64,000 nt of DNA from Diabrotica undecimpunctata. Lineage: Eukaryota; Arthropoda; Insecta; Coleoptera; Chrysomelidae. The notes under the pieces were generated by a model, which saw only the letters and a list, made by a program, of their open reading frames with translations, had not been told where the DNA came from and did not search any database. Shown in pieces: positions 34,046 to 45,743 of the stretch. The DNA is taken from the NCBI RefSeq assembly GCF_040954645.1, contig NC_092811.1, forward strand, positions 83,647,063 through 83,711,062, in the 5' to 3' direction. Every line of letters starts with the position of its first letter. The stretch's first letter is position 1. The position numbers and the translations under genes are program-made.

Positions 34046-34147
34046 GACACCTCAGAAGACCGTCAAATAGTGTAATGTAATGAATTGTATTTTAAACGGC
34101 TCAACACCGAAAGTTACAAATGGGTCTACTGATTAAGTAAAGTAAAG

Positions 34148-34269
34148 TTTATATCAACAGAAAGAAAGGTTTTATTGATAATGGCTCTTATTGTTTTCTG
34201 TAGATAGGTTGTTGGATTATTACGAATTGGTCTGTAGTCTGTAGAAATAATGCGATTTGAGAGGTTATT
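34148..34269 (-). pseudogene. Penelope-like element segment between two insertions
   Basis: The minus strand reads NNLSNRIISTDYRPIRNNPT, TYLQKTIRAIINKTFLSVDI. It is continuous with the RT core across LINE-B (SVDI then KQSL) and with the N-terminal segment across LINE-E (INKL then SNRI). It corresponds to the linker between the conserved N-terminal box and the RT in Penelope proteins. Confidence 0.75.
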
Positions 34270-35082
34270 CTTTGGTTCCGAGGCTTTATATCGGTTCTTT
34301 GAGCCTTGTTTTCTTTTACAATGGGTAGGATGCTAACCGGGCCCATCAACCCTCCTCTTTTATCCGGGCTTGGAACCAGCTGTGGGCATGAACGCAACTT
34401 CTACGCAACTAGCTACTCAATCTACCCAGTCCTGGCGCTTATAACCCCCATACAGAGTTGTGTATGACATCATGTAAATATCCACTACGATGTAAAATCG
34501 AAATTGATGGGAAAATAGTAAAACAGGAAGCAAGGTTTAGATATCTGGGAATATATATAACTAGTTACGTAGATGTTGAAAAAGAAGTACGACAACAAAG
34601 CTTAAAAGAAAGTAAAACGGCGGAATCTCTTAATGACACAATCTGGAAGAACAAATACCTAAGACAAGACACAAAAACAGAAATGTATAAAGCAGCAATT
34701 AGACCTATATAAACAAATACGGCGGAGACAAGACCTGACACATCTAAAACGAGATGACTACTAGAAACAACAGAGATGAAAATACTCCTACGAATATCAG
34801 GGAAAAGTCTGTTGGATAGGGAGAGAAGCTAAAACATAAGAAGAGCATGCAATATAAAAGACATAAATGGATGGGTGGCAAAACGGAAACAAAAGTGGAA
34901 CAAACACATTAGTAGAATGGCAGAGGATAAAATAGTACGAATAGCACGAGATAAGTCACAAATGGACCAAGAAGTATTGACAGACCAAGAAAAAGATGGT
35001 GCGATAATTAAAACTATTTAGGAGGCTAATATTAAAGAAGAAACAAGCTTTAAAACCTACATATAAGAAGGAAGAAGAAGAA
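34270..35082 (+). mobile_element. LINE-E: RTE-like insertion, apparently 5'-inverted
   Basis: Bounded by GAGAGGTTATT (34259-34269) and GAGAGTTTATT (35083-35093), an 11 bp duplication with one mismatch. The 3' part (about 34455-35082, plus) encodes FRYLGIYITSYVDVEKEVRQ, ESLNDTIWKNKYLRQDTKT, ETRPDTSKT-like and LLDRERS/EWNKHISRM-like remnants with a (GAA)n tail. The 5' part (34270-34445) reads better on the minus strand, resembling a 5' UTR/start region of RTE elements. Opposite orientation within one duplication is the signature of twin priming. Confidence 0.68.
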
Positions 35083-35567
35083 GAGAGTTTATTAATATAA
35101 GAAGTGTTTAGGATGACAGTGGCATTGCCTTTATCGGCGGGAAGAATAACTAGATTTGGATTTAACTGAAGTTCTTTCAGGGCTTTTTTCTCGGATTAGC
35201 TAATGTTCGGAGTAAGAGGCTTAAGTTTCTAAGAACTCTAGAGATGTCTTGTCTAGATAAATATCATGAGCATGTTAGATTTTCAATTAAAACCCCATTT
35301 AACAAGTTTAATACATTTTTTAATGCACAATATCAACTGGTCATGTTCGATGGAGTTTTCTATAAGCTGGTCCATTGTTATCCATTGTTATCCATTGTGA
35401 AAATTTTCCAAGAGTTCATTCTCATGATTATTTAATCTATTATAATATTTGGTAGGACACGCTGTATTTCAATGCAAGGTACGTTGAAGTCATTGTACAG
35501 CATTTGGTTACTGGGTAGTCTACTACCGTTAGGCAACAGTGCGTTTAATACAACAGTTTTGAGCACT
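35083..35567 (-). pseudogene. Penelope-like element, N-terminal segment
   Basis: The minus strand includes KKALKELQLNPNLVILPADK followed by GNATVILNTSYINKL. LPADKGN is the conserved box upstream of the RT in Penelope-like polyproteins. Upstream (35240-35567) it is degenerate. The left flank is cut by LINE-E and the right flank by RTE-A at 35568. Confidence 0.75.
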
Positions 35568-36125
35568 TCTTCTTCTTCTTCCTTTGCCCTATCCGTTTCG
35601 GACGTTGGCTATTAACAAGGCTATTTTGACTTTGTTTACGGCACCTCTGAACAGTTCGGTCGATGTTAGTCCGAACCATTGTCGCAGGTTATGCATCCAT
35701 GAGTGTCGTCATCTTCCCGGTCCCCTCCTACTGTCGATTCTTCCTTGGACTATTAACTGTAGCAGCCGGTACTTAGTATGCCTCATGACATGTCCGAAGT
35801 ACTCAAGCTTCCGTTTCTTTACGGTGAAGATTATTTCTTTGCTTTTGCCTATTCTCTGCATTACTTCCACGTTAGTGATGTGGTCTGTCCAGGATATCCG
35901 AAGAATACGGCGATATATCCACAGCTCAAAGGATTCTAGTTTCTTCAGGGTGGCTTCCGTTGTGGTCCATGCCTCTGCTCCATAGAACAAGACCGGGAAG
36001 ACATAACACTTGACCAGTCTTAATTTTAGTTCCATTGAGATTTTGCTTGTGAACCACTTTTTCATATTGTTGAACGCGTTTCGCGCTTTTTCAATTCGTG
36101 ATCTTATTTCTGTTGACTGGTCCCA
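35568..36125 (-). mobile_element. RTE-A LINE, 5'-truncated, 11 bp duplication
   Basis: Perfect 11 bp TTTTGAGCACT at 35557-35567 and 36126-36136. The minus strand encodes KKWFTSKISMELKLRLVKCY, VFPVLFYGAEAWTTTEATLK, WIYRRILRISWTDHITNVEV, KRKLEYFGHVMRHTKYRLLQ and SRRGPGR. The 3' end is a (CTT)n run (AAG tail in sense) at 35568-35581. The C-terminal domain frame 36065-35709 is open. Inserted in the Penelope-like element. Confidence 0.9.
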
Positions 36126-36459
36126 TTTTGAGCACTGTTAATTAAAATCAATTGATTCATTTTTTCTGATTAATTTTGTATAAAAGTAATAATTTCCTAT
36201 TAAAAGATAATTTGGATTTTCCTTTAAGAAAGCAATACATTTGACTTCTTGTTCGTTTTGGTTGTTGTTATTTGTACCTGGTAAGCCTTTGATCTAAGTA
36301 GTGAACAGCTTATATAACCTCGATATATACAGATAAGGGACATTTTTTATTGCTACGGATGTGCAAAAACTCTTTTTGCCGTTACCTTTCTAGCTGACAA
36401 AAGAGTTCTTGCTTCTTTGATAGAAAGATTCTTTGTATGATCCCTGATTTCATCAATGG

Positions 36460-39400
36460 TTATATATACTTAAATTCCGTTTTGCTTGGATGTATTCGGA
36501 CAACCTTAGTGTCCAATGTTCTTAGTCCACTCTTGCAAATATGAAACTTCAACTTATACCTATGCTTCCACCGAGCGATTGCCGGTATAAGCAATCCCCC
36601 ATTTACTGGCCAACAGCTTCGGGTGGAGGAGTTAGTAAATGGTAGGGCACCCCTTTGTCCTAGAGTTAAGCAACTGGCTTCAAAGGCGATAGAACCGTGG
36701 AAGCGGTCAACGGCATAGAGATGAGGAAGAAATATTGGGACAAGACACCTCATTAAAGATCCGAATTGGATAAGTCCTAGTAGAATCTAGGCTATGCTTG
36801 CAGCGAAATTCAATTCCGGAGTATGTTCCTCAATCGGATTTCCGGAAGGAGCAATTACAAGTATAACAAAAAGATTAAAATGCAAAGAAGACATGGCACA
36901 GGAAGGTAAAATCCATAATACAACACAAGAAATGGCACACATGAAATTAAATATTCTGGGAATAAGCGAAATGCGTTGGCCAGGTTCAGGAACCGCAAAT
37001 ATCGGGGAACACCGCGTTTACTATTCTGGAACAGGTAACGGCAAACATGAATTGGGTGTCGGCATTATATTGACAAAAGAAGTGGCAAGTGGTTTAAGCT
37101 ACACCCAAGGAAACTGTACACATAGGATTCTGTGGGAAGGATTGTAAGAAATCAGATTGATTACATGCTAGTAAATAAGAGGTATAAGAATAGCTCTACA
37201 TTTGTCAAAACATACACGGGGGCAGACATAAATTCTGATCATGTACCAGTTGTAGGTAATTTCAAAACCTGTGAAAGTGAGTGAAAACCTCAATACAAAG
37301 GTGCTAAAATGCAAAAATGCACGAACTATAGAGGAAAGTCTGACCATCATACAAGAAACAGTGCGAGAAATTAAAGAACAAAACCTGAAGAAAGATACAG
37401 AAAAACGGAAATCGTGGATGACCGATGAAATACTTGAACTTATGGATCAGAAAAAAGAAAACAAAGAAAATCTCCAAGAATATAAAAGAATACATACCAT
37501 CGTCAGAAGAATAATAAGAAAAGCCAAACAGAAGCAAAAAACAGAACAATGCTAAGAAATAGAGGAGTATCACAGTCGATAACTTCAATGTTCATCGAAA
37601 GGTGAAGGAAATAGCTGAAAAGTTCCGAAAACGCAACAGCGGAAAAGTAACAGATGATGAAGGCAATCTTGCTATACCCAACGAAGATAAAAAGAAAGTA
37701 TGGGAAGAATACTTGGAGAAGCTTTTCCATGACCTTAGAACAATACAAGAGCCCACCATTGAAGAAAATTTAGGTCCCGAAATCCTACCAGAAGAAATAA
37801 CGGCAGCCGTCAGATAAATGAAAGATGGAAAAGTATCGGGACTTGATGAAATTCCTGCAGAACTGTTGAAGCTATTAGATGCAGAATAAATAAAAATAAT
37901 ATCTGAAATATTTAATGAAATATACAAGACAAGAATTTACCGGAAATGCAAGGAACAAATTGCGCCCAATCAGATTGGATTTGTGAACGCCGTTGGTACG
38001 AGAGAAGCTTTATTTAGCGTGCAGGTATTGTTTTAGAAATGTAGAGATGTCAGCTATAATGTTTTTGCAAGCCTGATTGACTACAAGAAGGCTTTCGATA
38101 GAGTCAGGCATGAACAAATGATGGAAGTGCTGAAGAGGACAGGGATTGAGGGAAATGACTTATACCTAATATCGCCTAATAGCCTAGAATAGCTAACCTG
38201 TATTGGAATCAATCAGCGGTACTCCGAATAGATGGAGAATATACAGATCAGGTCAAAATCTTAAGGGGAGTGAGACAGGGGTGCATAATTTCACCACTGA
38301 TATTCAATCTGTACTCGGAGCACATTTTTGAAGAGGCTCTAAAAGATATTGATGAAGGCATCTCAATAAATAGAGTCAAGCTCAATAACCTGCGGTATGC
38401 AGATGACACAATAGTGTTTTCCAATACCATAGATGGGCTGCAAAACTTAATGAACAAAATAACGGAAACAAGTAGAAAATATGGACTGGATATAAACACC
38501 AGCAAAACCAAGCTAATGATCATCAGCAAGGAAACATAACTGGAACAGATCTGTATGTGAACCAAATGAGAATTGAACGTGTCTCACAATACAACTACTT
38601 GGGAACTATAATCAATGAGTCGTGGGACAATACCCAAGAGATTAAATGTCGCATCGGAAAGGCAAAAAGTGCATTATTGACTATGAGTTCTGTATTCAAG
38701 AGCCATGACCTCACCATAGAAATAAAAATTACTTACTTACTTAATCAGTAGACCCATTTGTACCTTTCGGTGTTGGGCCGTTTATAAAACAATTCATTAA
38801 ATTACAATATTTTACAGTCTTCTGAGGTGTCCTAGCTCTTAACGAACTTTCTTCATTCCTTCCTATTGGATGGCATCTGTGTTGCTTCCTGCCAAGTCTT
38901 ACCCTTACTCTGCAGTATCTGCGAGATGTCACTGTTCCATTCTTTAATGGGTCTTCTTCTTCTGTTCTTCCCCACACTTTTTTTACTTGTCTATTATTGT
39001 CCATCTGGGTTAGATGTCCGAACCATGCCAATTTTTTCTCTTTTATTGAATCGAGTATCGGTTTGATTTTGAGTCTTTCTCTTATTTCTTCATTTCTGAT
39101 GCCATCAGTTCTTTTAATTCCGATCGTTCTTCTGATGTATTTCATCTCTGCTGCCTGAATTCTGCTCTGATGTCTTTTGTTTAATATCCAATTTTCTGCT
39201 CCATATGTCACTGTAGGTCTATATATTGTTTTGTATATTGTTATCTTGGTCTTTGTTGATATTTCTATGTTATTAAGGAAGCCTCTATTTAGTGCTTGGA
39301 ATAGTTTTCCTGTGTTTTTCATTCTGTTGTTAAGATCGTCCTCGATGTCTCCTTTGTTCTTGATTACTGTTCCTATGTATTTGTATGAATTTGTCTGTAT

Positions 39401-39760
39401 TATTTTTTGTTGATCTATCATTACTTCCATTTGATCTTTCGTCCCTTGTTTCCTTGATATTTTCATTATCTGAGTCTTCTCTTTGTTTACGTTTAAGTCG
39501 TATTTGATTGCTTCTAGGTTCCATTTCTCTAAGTTGTATTTCAGTTTTTCTGCAGTTTCTGCAATTAATACTATGTCGTCTGCAAATATACACATCTCAG
39601 CGTTTATCATTTGCAAGAAATAAAAATAAGGCTCCTTAAATGTTATGTGTACTCAGTGCTTCTGTAAGAACTTTCTGCTAAGAAATTTGTTTTTGTCACG
39701 TAGAATGCATTTGGTTGCAGCTATTTTGATGGATATACCAAGCCAAGTAAATCTACTTTT
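36460..39760 (+). mobile_element. RTE-A LINE copy with internal deletions, split by LINE-B copy 2
   Basis: The plus strand has a leader-like region (36460-36790) and an endonuclease start (HMKLNILGISEMRWPGSG, 36950-36985; ELGVGIILTKEVASGL). An internal deletion near 37145 follows, then the endonuclease end VRNQIDYMLVNKRYKNSS and GADINSDHVPVVG. A linker follows, then RT (IDYKKAFDRVRHEQMM, VRQGCIISPLIFNLYSEHIF, NLRYADDTIVFSNT with intact YADD) and YLGTIINESWDNTQEIKCRI. At 38730 a LINE-B copy interrupts it. Sense resumes at 39628 (RLLKCYVYSVLL). Many stops. Confidence 0.82.
38730..39615 (-). mobile_element. LINE-B copy 2, 5'-truncated, perfect 12 bp duplication
   Basis: Flanked by AGAAATAAAAAT at 38718-38729 and 39616-39627. 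The minus-strand frame (39616-38741) reads MQMINAEMCIFADDIVLIAE and onward, nearly the same as LINE-B copy 1 (33247-34045), until a small deletion near VWGRTEEEDPLKN shifts the frame. The 3' end carries the same UTR and a TAAG-repeat tail. Removing the insert restores IEIKIRLLKCYV in the host RTE-A copy. Confidence 0.92.
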
Positions 39761-40179
39761 AAACTACTTAAAGAATGTGTGTCAAAGGTCTAACCCCCCC
39801 CCCTCGAGTATGTTGTTTTGGCACAACTTTGTTAGAATATTAAGAACACAACAAAACCAGGGTAAGTCACAGCTGGCTGTATGCAGACTTTTCTTCTCTT
39901 TGAATATTTTTTGATCATACTGAAGCAATAGCTGTTTTTGGGTAACCAGTAATCATTTTTGCATAAATTCAGCAACCAAATTAAACTAACAATATTGAAA
40001 ACAAAGCTGTCGATTCGAGTCGAAAGACACGAGATGTTGAGAAGATAGGTTTTATCAACAGAACAGAACACTATATCGCAGAAAGTTTGAAAATCTCGAG
40101 GTCTTCTACACGCTATACTACCAAAATAATGATAATTTTCATGGATTTTATATATTTCTTAATTAAGTAAGTTTCTTAC
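39761..40179. other. Intronic stretch without recognisable features
   Basis: Unrecognised A+T-rich sequence between the RTE-A copy and the exon at 40180, including a run of nine C at 39794-39802. No coding motifs are seen. Confidence 0.4.
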
Positions 40180-40364
40180 ATGCCTGCTTTCTTCTATATA
40201 ACCCTTAAATTTGTGATGGCATTTTCTTTCAAGTTCTATTTCTTTCTTAGTGTTTTCGATACGATCTCTATAAACATTTTCTTTCTCTAAACAAGCGAGT
40301 TTATTTTGTTCTTCCCTTGTGGCCTCCCACTTTTTAAAATAGTTTACTTCGTATCTTCCATATG
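40180..40364 (-). CDS. IQCG: DRC9/IQCG-like gene, internal coding exon
   Basis: Minus strand: acceptor TATTTTAG before CA at 40364-40363, donor CAT|GTAAGA after 40180. The first two bases complete a codon with the single G left by the exon ending at 50240 (GCA, Ala). Then 61 codons follow without stops: YGRYEVNYFKKWEATREEQN, KLACLEKENVYRDRIENTKK, EIELERKCHHKFKGYIEESR, H. It is highly charged and alpha-helical, as expected of a coiled-coil axonemal protein. It ends in phase 0, as required by the next exon at 20953. Confidence 0.75.
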
Positions 40365-41000
40365 CTAAAATATTTAACTGGATATAATGATAATAGTTAT
40401 TGGTTTGACAGAAATGTAGGGAAAATTTTTTACGTTAGGCGTTTCAAATGCTGCATTAAGTTCGGTCGCTTTTGTAGATTTAGGGTTAAGGATCATGATT
40501 AGTAAAAAGCTTACATATTAAATAGGATAAAAGATATTAGAGAAGAGAAAGTTACATTACAAAATCGCATCGAAATTGGTGTCCAGAAATTCTGCGCATT
40601 GCCGACAAAGAGTTTGCCAAATATATTAAAATTAATTCATGTCATAAAGAATTTATTGCAGTAATCTGAGACGTGCTCAGTCGGTGAGTAATCCCGTAAT
40701 AATAGATTATAGATTATATTAAATACTTTAAAAATTTATTACCACCCTGCATTTTACTTACCTGATATTGAGAATTTTTCATACAAACTAAAATTTAAAA
40801 TAAAGGGTAAATGTCTTGACAACATTCTTGTTTGGTGCGCGATTTCCAGGGTCGGAGTTTTAGCCTACTCTATGTCAGTATGCCAGTCTTTATGCTCGTA
40901 AGGAATGATTAGAAATTGGTTTAAAAATTCATACTCCTAAAACGTCTTTCTAAAGAAAAAATGCGCATTTGTCTGGGTACACCTTTACATTGGCAACATA
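40365..41000. other. Intronic DNA, nothing recognised
   Basis: Between exon 40180-40364 and the I/R1-like LINE. No frames or repeats I can name. Confidence 0.4.
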
Positions 41001-41702
41001 TCAATGAAGTCAGAGAAGCTTATGTCAACAACACAGTGTCAAATTATTGTCGAAAATGTTTCCCTAAATGGGGGGTTTCCTACCCGCCATTTAGGATCAG
41101 GTTATTAGAACCAACAATTACATACAATGTATATATTGGAAATGATTTTCGGGTGCAAACTACAAATTTCTTCTGAAAAAAACAAAAAACTAGAACTTCC
41201 CCAAATCAACTATCGAAGATCGTCAAAAACAAATATCTTCAGATGCATATACAGGGACAATGGAGAATGGACACTAACCGAAGATAACTATTATCCTCTC
41301 TGTTACCGATGGATTTAAAAAAACCTTCTAGAGAACATTAAATAGTGATCCAATAAATCTGCCTTCTAACGGAGAGGAGTTCGGCAAGAGATACGCCTTG
41401 GTGGAATAAAGAAATATCTGCGTTAGGGGAAAAGACTAGGACGCTTAACAGAGCCAAAGTAACCGAGAAGTGCTGAGAATACAGAATCACACGGACGGAA
41501 TACTATACAGCTATCAGTGAAGCCAAGAGAGACACATGGAGAAAGCACTGTGAGAAAATTGAAAACACTTATGCTTGTGATAGACTTCAAAAGGTGCTCT
41601 CAAAAGATAAAACTCAACCAATTAACTCACTGCTAAATGATAAGGACAAGTGCACCAATACAGGAAGAGACACGGCTGAAGAGATCTTTAAAGTGCACTT
41701 TC

Positions 41703-41830
41703 CTGGATCATCATCATCATTCAATCTTCGCTTATCCACTGCTGGACATAGATCTCCCTCATAATTTTCCATCTATTTCGATCTTGTGCCTCTTGCATTT
41801 GACTGGGTATCAAAAGGCAATGGGGCTTTG
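41703..41830 (-). mobile_element. RTE 3' end fragment inside the I/R1-type LINE
   Basis: Plus strand starts ATCATCATCATTC and reads CTTATCCACTGCTGGACATA. On the minus strand this encodes QMQEAQDRNRWKIMREIYVQ followed by QWISED and a stop, the terminal motif of RTE elements, with a (GAT)n tail. LINE sense before (VHFPGS) and after (YEKVVWVINSM) is continuous across it. No convincing duplication longer than 4 bp. Confidence 0.7.
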
Positions 41831-43793
41831 CAGAGATCCTCAAGAACTAACTGACAAACAGTCTAAAAGATTGTAAACTATGAAAAGGTAGTATGGGTAA
41901 TAAACTCTATGTGAGCCATATAAATCATCAGGAATGGATGATATACATATAATGTTATTACAAAAGGGATCAAAACTTTTGTACAACGAAATATGTAACG
42001 TACTCAAAGGTATTGTAGGCTTCGGGTATATACCTAAAGCATGCAGAGAACTTACAGTTACTTTCATTTCTAAACCGGAGACAAGAGGATGCGAAAAAGC
42101 AAAGTATATAAGATCAAGTCTTATGTCATTCCTACAGAAGCTATTAGAGAAACTGCTCGACAGGTATATTAGGGAAGGAACATTGATATACTCCAATACA
42201 TCAATAACATTTTCTATATAGCATAGAATTCAACCGAGCACCCCGCATACTCGTAAACAAAGTGGAGAAACAACTAAAAATAATTAGGTGATTCTGGGAG
42301 CCTCTTTGGATTTAGAGGGAGCTTTCGACAGCAGTTCGATAACATCCATAACCAATGCCCTGAAATGTGAAAGAGTCGAGGATATTTGTTTGAGCTGGAT
42401 GAAAACAATGCTTAAAAATGTAGTGGTAAATGCCACTTTCCTTGGAGAGACCTTGTTGGTCTGGTTCGACAGTGGGGAGTTATATCCCCACTGCTGTGGA
42501 ATCTGGTAAGGGACGGACTAGGAACTTTAAGACAAATGGTCATAAAACAATTGGATATGCGGATGATTTGGTAATTATCTCACAAAAAAAGTACAATACG
42601 ATAGTCAGACATCGTATGAACCAGGTCCTAGAACTAGTAAGGCTCCCTTGCATTTGATAATATAAGGAGAAGCAAGGATGGAAGCCTACAGACCAAAAAT
42701 CACCGAAACTGCAATGAAGGGACAGGGTATATATATAAGTATCACAAAGACTGTGACGAAGAACATTTTTAATGCGAAAAGAGATCACATAATAAAAAGA
42801 TGCAATTTTAAGAATTCGTACAGAGTGTCTGTTCCAGACAGGAAAGTATGGAGAAACAAGGACTACTACAACCAACAGGACAAGATCAAGTATACAGGCG
42901 GATCCAAGACTATGTAGGTTGTCAGGGCAGGAATATACTCCAATATTCCAAGAATTAACGCATCTCCCTAAAGTTTTTGGAAAATTTTAGAATTAAAAGT
43001 GTTATTAGTAGGAAGCATTGGATTAAGTTGCCATTGGAAGTTAATGAACAACTTAAACGATATAAACAATGTCAGTTTTGACAAATACGGTTCGTTAAGA
43101 TGTCGTACGAACTTAATATTCGTCAAAGTGTTTATCGTTTAATTGGACATGTACCAAACCGCGATATCGAAAGAATTTTTATTGCTCAAAATATTTCTGT
43201 CTCAACGATTTACCGGACAATTAGAGAGTGCGAGAATGGTATATCATGCCTTATTTTGCCCAAAAGTGGAAGACCAATAGTTTAACTCCTGCTCGGGAAC
43301 AGAGATTAATTCAGAGTATGGAAAATCAATTAGGAAAGTCTTGGCCAAATGTTGGCCGAAGATATAATATTTCACGAATGACTGTAAATAGAATAATTTC
43401 TAGAAATAATTTAAAACGATACAAAAGAAGAAAAGCTCGTAAGTACACACCAGCCCAGTTAGAAAAAATTCTTAGATGTTGCCGTGCATTGAGACGTATT
43501 CATTTTCCTGGTAAAATTCTCATTATTGAGGATGAAAACTATTTTACTTTATTCAATTCCGAAATAAAGGGAAACGACGGATTTTATATATACAATTTAC
43601 AAGATGCAACGGACGAAGTTAGGTTTAAGGGAAAAGTGAAATTTGCCGATCAAATTTTGGTATGGTATGTAATCTCAGAAGCTGGTGTTTCACTTCATAG
43701 CCGTTTGTTGGGCATGTTCGCGGTGAAGCTCTCAATGCTGACAATTACGTCTTACTGTCGCCAATAGCAAAATTCGGGCTTTACGATTAGTCA

Positions 43794-43893
43794 AATTGCA
43801 GCCAATGGTATTGCCCGAAATTGCAACTCAATTCCGGATTTACCATTGATCAAATGGCAACATAATTGCAGCCAATGGTATTACCCGAAATTG
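43794..43893 (+). repeat. 30 bp direct repeat in solo LTR
   Basis: AATTGCAGCCAATGGTATTG... at 43794-43823 recurs at 43864-43893 with one mismatch, a 70 bp period upstream of the TATA-like box. It contains CCAAT, so it could be an enhancer or promoter-proximal repeat of the LTR. That role is inferred. Confidence 0.65.
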
Positions 43894-43965
43894 AGCATTG
43901 GCTATCGTGCAAGGTCCAATGGCAGAGCGCCACGGAGCAGTTGACCTAACTTAATTCGTATAAAT

Positions 43966-43976
43966 ATACGTGCTGC
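43966..43976 (+). promoter_or_regulatory. TATA-like box of the solo LTR
   Basis: TATAAATATAC lies about 210 bp into the LTR, downstream of the two CCAAT-containing repeats, followed by more G+C-rich sequence that would be the transcript start region (R/U5). Position and motif only. Confidence 0.45.
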
Positions 43977-45743
43977 CGTACGGCCGTAGCGTCCTCCTGG
44001 TTTTCAGGGGTTTCTGGACGATCTACAACCACCGCTCTCGAAGAGGATCTCAAGTTTCGAGAGTCCATCTTCGTATTTAAGGAGTTACCGGCGGCTACGG
44101 GCAAGAAGTTCCGCCGAGCCTTTGTGGTAGGTGAGGGGACACCGGCAATCAGAATTCTCTAACAGTTCGAGCTTTCTTACAGACAGAATATTCTTACACT
44201 GACTTAATATGTATTAGAATTCTGATGCGTGGTGTATATCTCAAGTTCCACAAAGATGTCGGCCTTCTCGCTTCGTGTAGCCGCGTTCCCTCTCCTCGAG
44301 AGAGGTACAAGAATGCCGGCAATGTCGACTCTTCCTGCTGCCAGTCGCTTCGTATAGCTACCTTTTTGTTGACAGTAATTCTTATAGTTACTATTTACAT
44401 AAGGTTTTGGAGACGAAGTGTTATTGCAGCTCAACCTGATCGGAAAAGCAATTACAAGTCCCCGTCGGGGCTTTTATTCGCTCTTTACCGTGACAGGCCC
44501 AAATAACGCTGTGGTCAGTTCGACACGATTTGAAATAGTTCTAAGACCAATGTCTTTTCTATCTCAGAAAGTCGTGTTCTACTGTCAGGAAGCGTTTTGT
44601 AGTCGACACGCCGATTCTCGTACACTTGATGATTTAACTTCTAAATTGAATAACCATTATTGGGTATTATTCTTCAATTTTGGACGTCTTCGACGATAGC
44701 AGGATATTGGTTAATTAATAAAACTCAAAGGTAGCTTGGTAGCGCACCGAACCAACAAGGTCTTACGGGCTAGTAATGTATGACGACTGGATCCCGATCG
44801 GATTCATTGTAGCGTTGATTTTTGTGTGTTGTGTGTATATCTTGTGTATTGGGTGTCTCCGCTGTCCTGTTTTAGGCTTGTGCCTCTTCAGGACGTGTTT
44901 CCTTTATGATGGGTGTGGCACTGGGATTTTTGGTGTGTCCACTGGTGTTGTGGTGTTTGCTGGTGGTTGGTGCTGCTTTACTAGTCCTGGACAATCGGGG
45001 GTGAACATCCTGGACAATCCTGGACAATCGTTCACCTATATATTAATTTGGTATCTTTTCGACTATAAAATTCGACGAAAATTTTATAAAGATTATTTCT
45101 CTTTCAGATACTCTAAGTTCCTGAGCGGAACTTAGACGAATTTTATAATATTTTATTTCTTTCTGCGACTTAGGATATTTTTATAATATCTGCTCTCTTT
45201 CAGACACTTTAAAATATTACTTATATTTTTATTTGAGGGAAATATTTACAGACCGAAAATAACTTAGGAGAATTTTACTAATATTTTATTTCCTCTTGTG
45301 GGACTTTGAAAATATTTCTAATATTTTACTTCTTTATTGACTTTGAAATATTTCAGTATAAGATAACTTAGATTATTTTTCTAACATTTATACTTCGTAA
45401 TATTTCAGTATAAAAATAACTTAGATTTTTTTTCTTTCAGGTCTCATCGACTTTCGATAGTCGAAAATTGCCAATAACTCATTTTTTATTGATATTTTGT
45501 TATATGTCTTTCTTGATTCGTCCCGAAGTCACTACGACAAACACTTATATCGCATTTTGGACGAAATCTGATATTTAGAAATTACACTTGTTTTCTGAAA
45601 TTTTGGGACTTTTTTGGGAAAAATTTTCACTGTTTTTTCAATTTTACTTTTTTGCGTTAATTAGTCTTAGGTGTGATAACTAATAATCTTCTCTTACAGA
45701 TTTTTAGTTCTAAGACTAATTAACACCTTATTTTCAGATTCTT

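Larger units (their letters stand above)
29690..34147 (+). mobile_element. LINE-B: full-length-looking two-ORF LINE, 13 bp duplication
   Basis: A 4.46 kb insertion bounded by TTTATGTCAACAG (29677-29689) and TTTATATCAACAG (34148-34160), a 13 bp duplication with one mismatch. It has a ~540 bp 5' leader, ORF1 (30228-31007), ORF2 (31091-34045) and a ~100 bp 3' UTR ending in a (TAAG/TAAAG) tail. A 5'-truncated second copy at 38730-39615 ends with the same 3' UTR and tail. The single nonsense codon in ORF2 and the near-perfect duplication suggest a recent insertion. The clade is RTE-like, possibly the RTEX/Proto2 side because of the long ORF1. I cannot settle this without a tree. Confidence 0.88.
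29036..36400 (-). mobile_element. Penelope-like element interrupted by three LINEs
   Basis: A minus-strand Penelope-like retroelement whose reading sense runs through four separated segments: about 36400-36137, 35567-35083, 34269-34148 and 29689-29036. The foreign blocks between them are RTE-A (35568-36125), LINE-E (34270-35082) and LINE-B (29690-34147), each flanked by a short duplication. With the blocks removed, the protein sense joins without loss at two junctions (INKL/SNRI and SVDI/KQSL). The 3' part after the RT, including the GIY-YIG nuclease, is missing at 29036, where a Helitron scrap begins. The right boundary is approximate. Confidence 0.82.

Noticed and set aside
44776..45135. 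119-codon plus-strand ORF, Cys/Gly/Val/Phe-rich
   Set aside because: Lies wholly inside the solo LTR and reflects a G+T-rich stretch with repeated CTGGACAATC. No motif or codon pattern.
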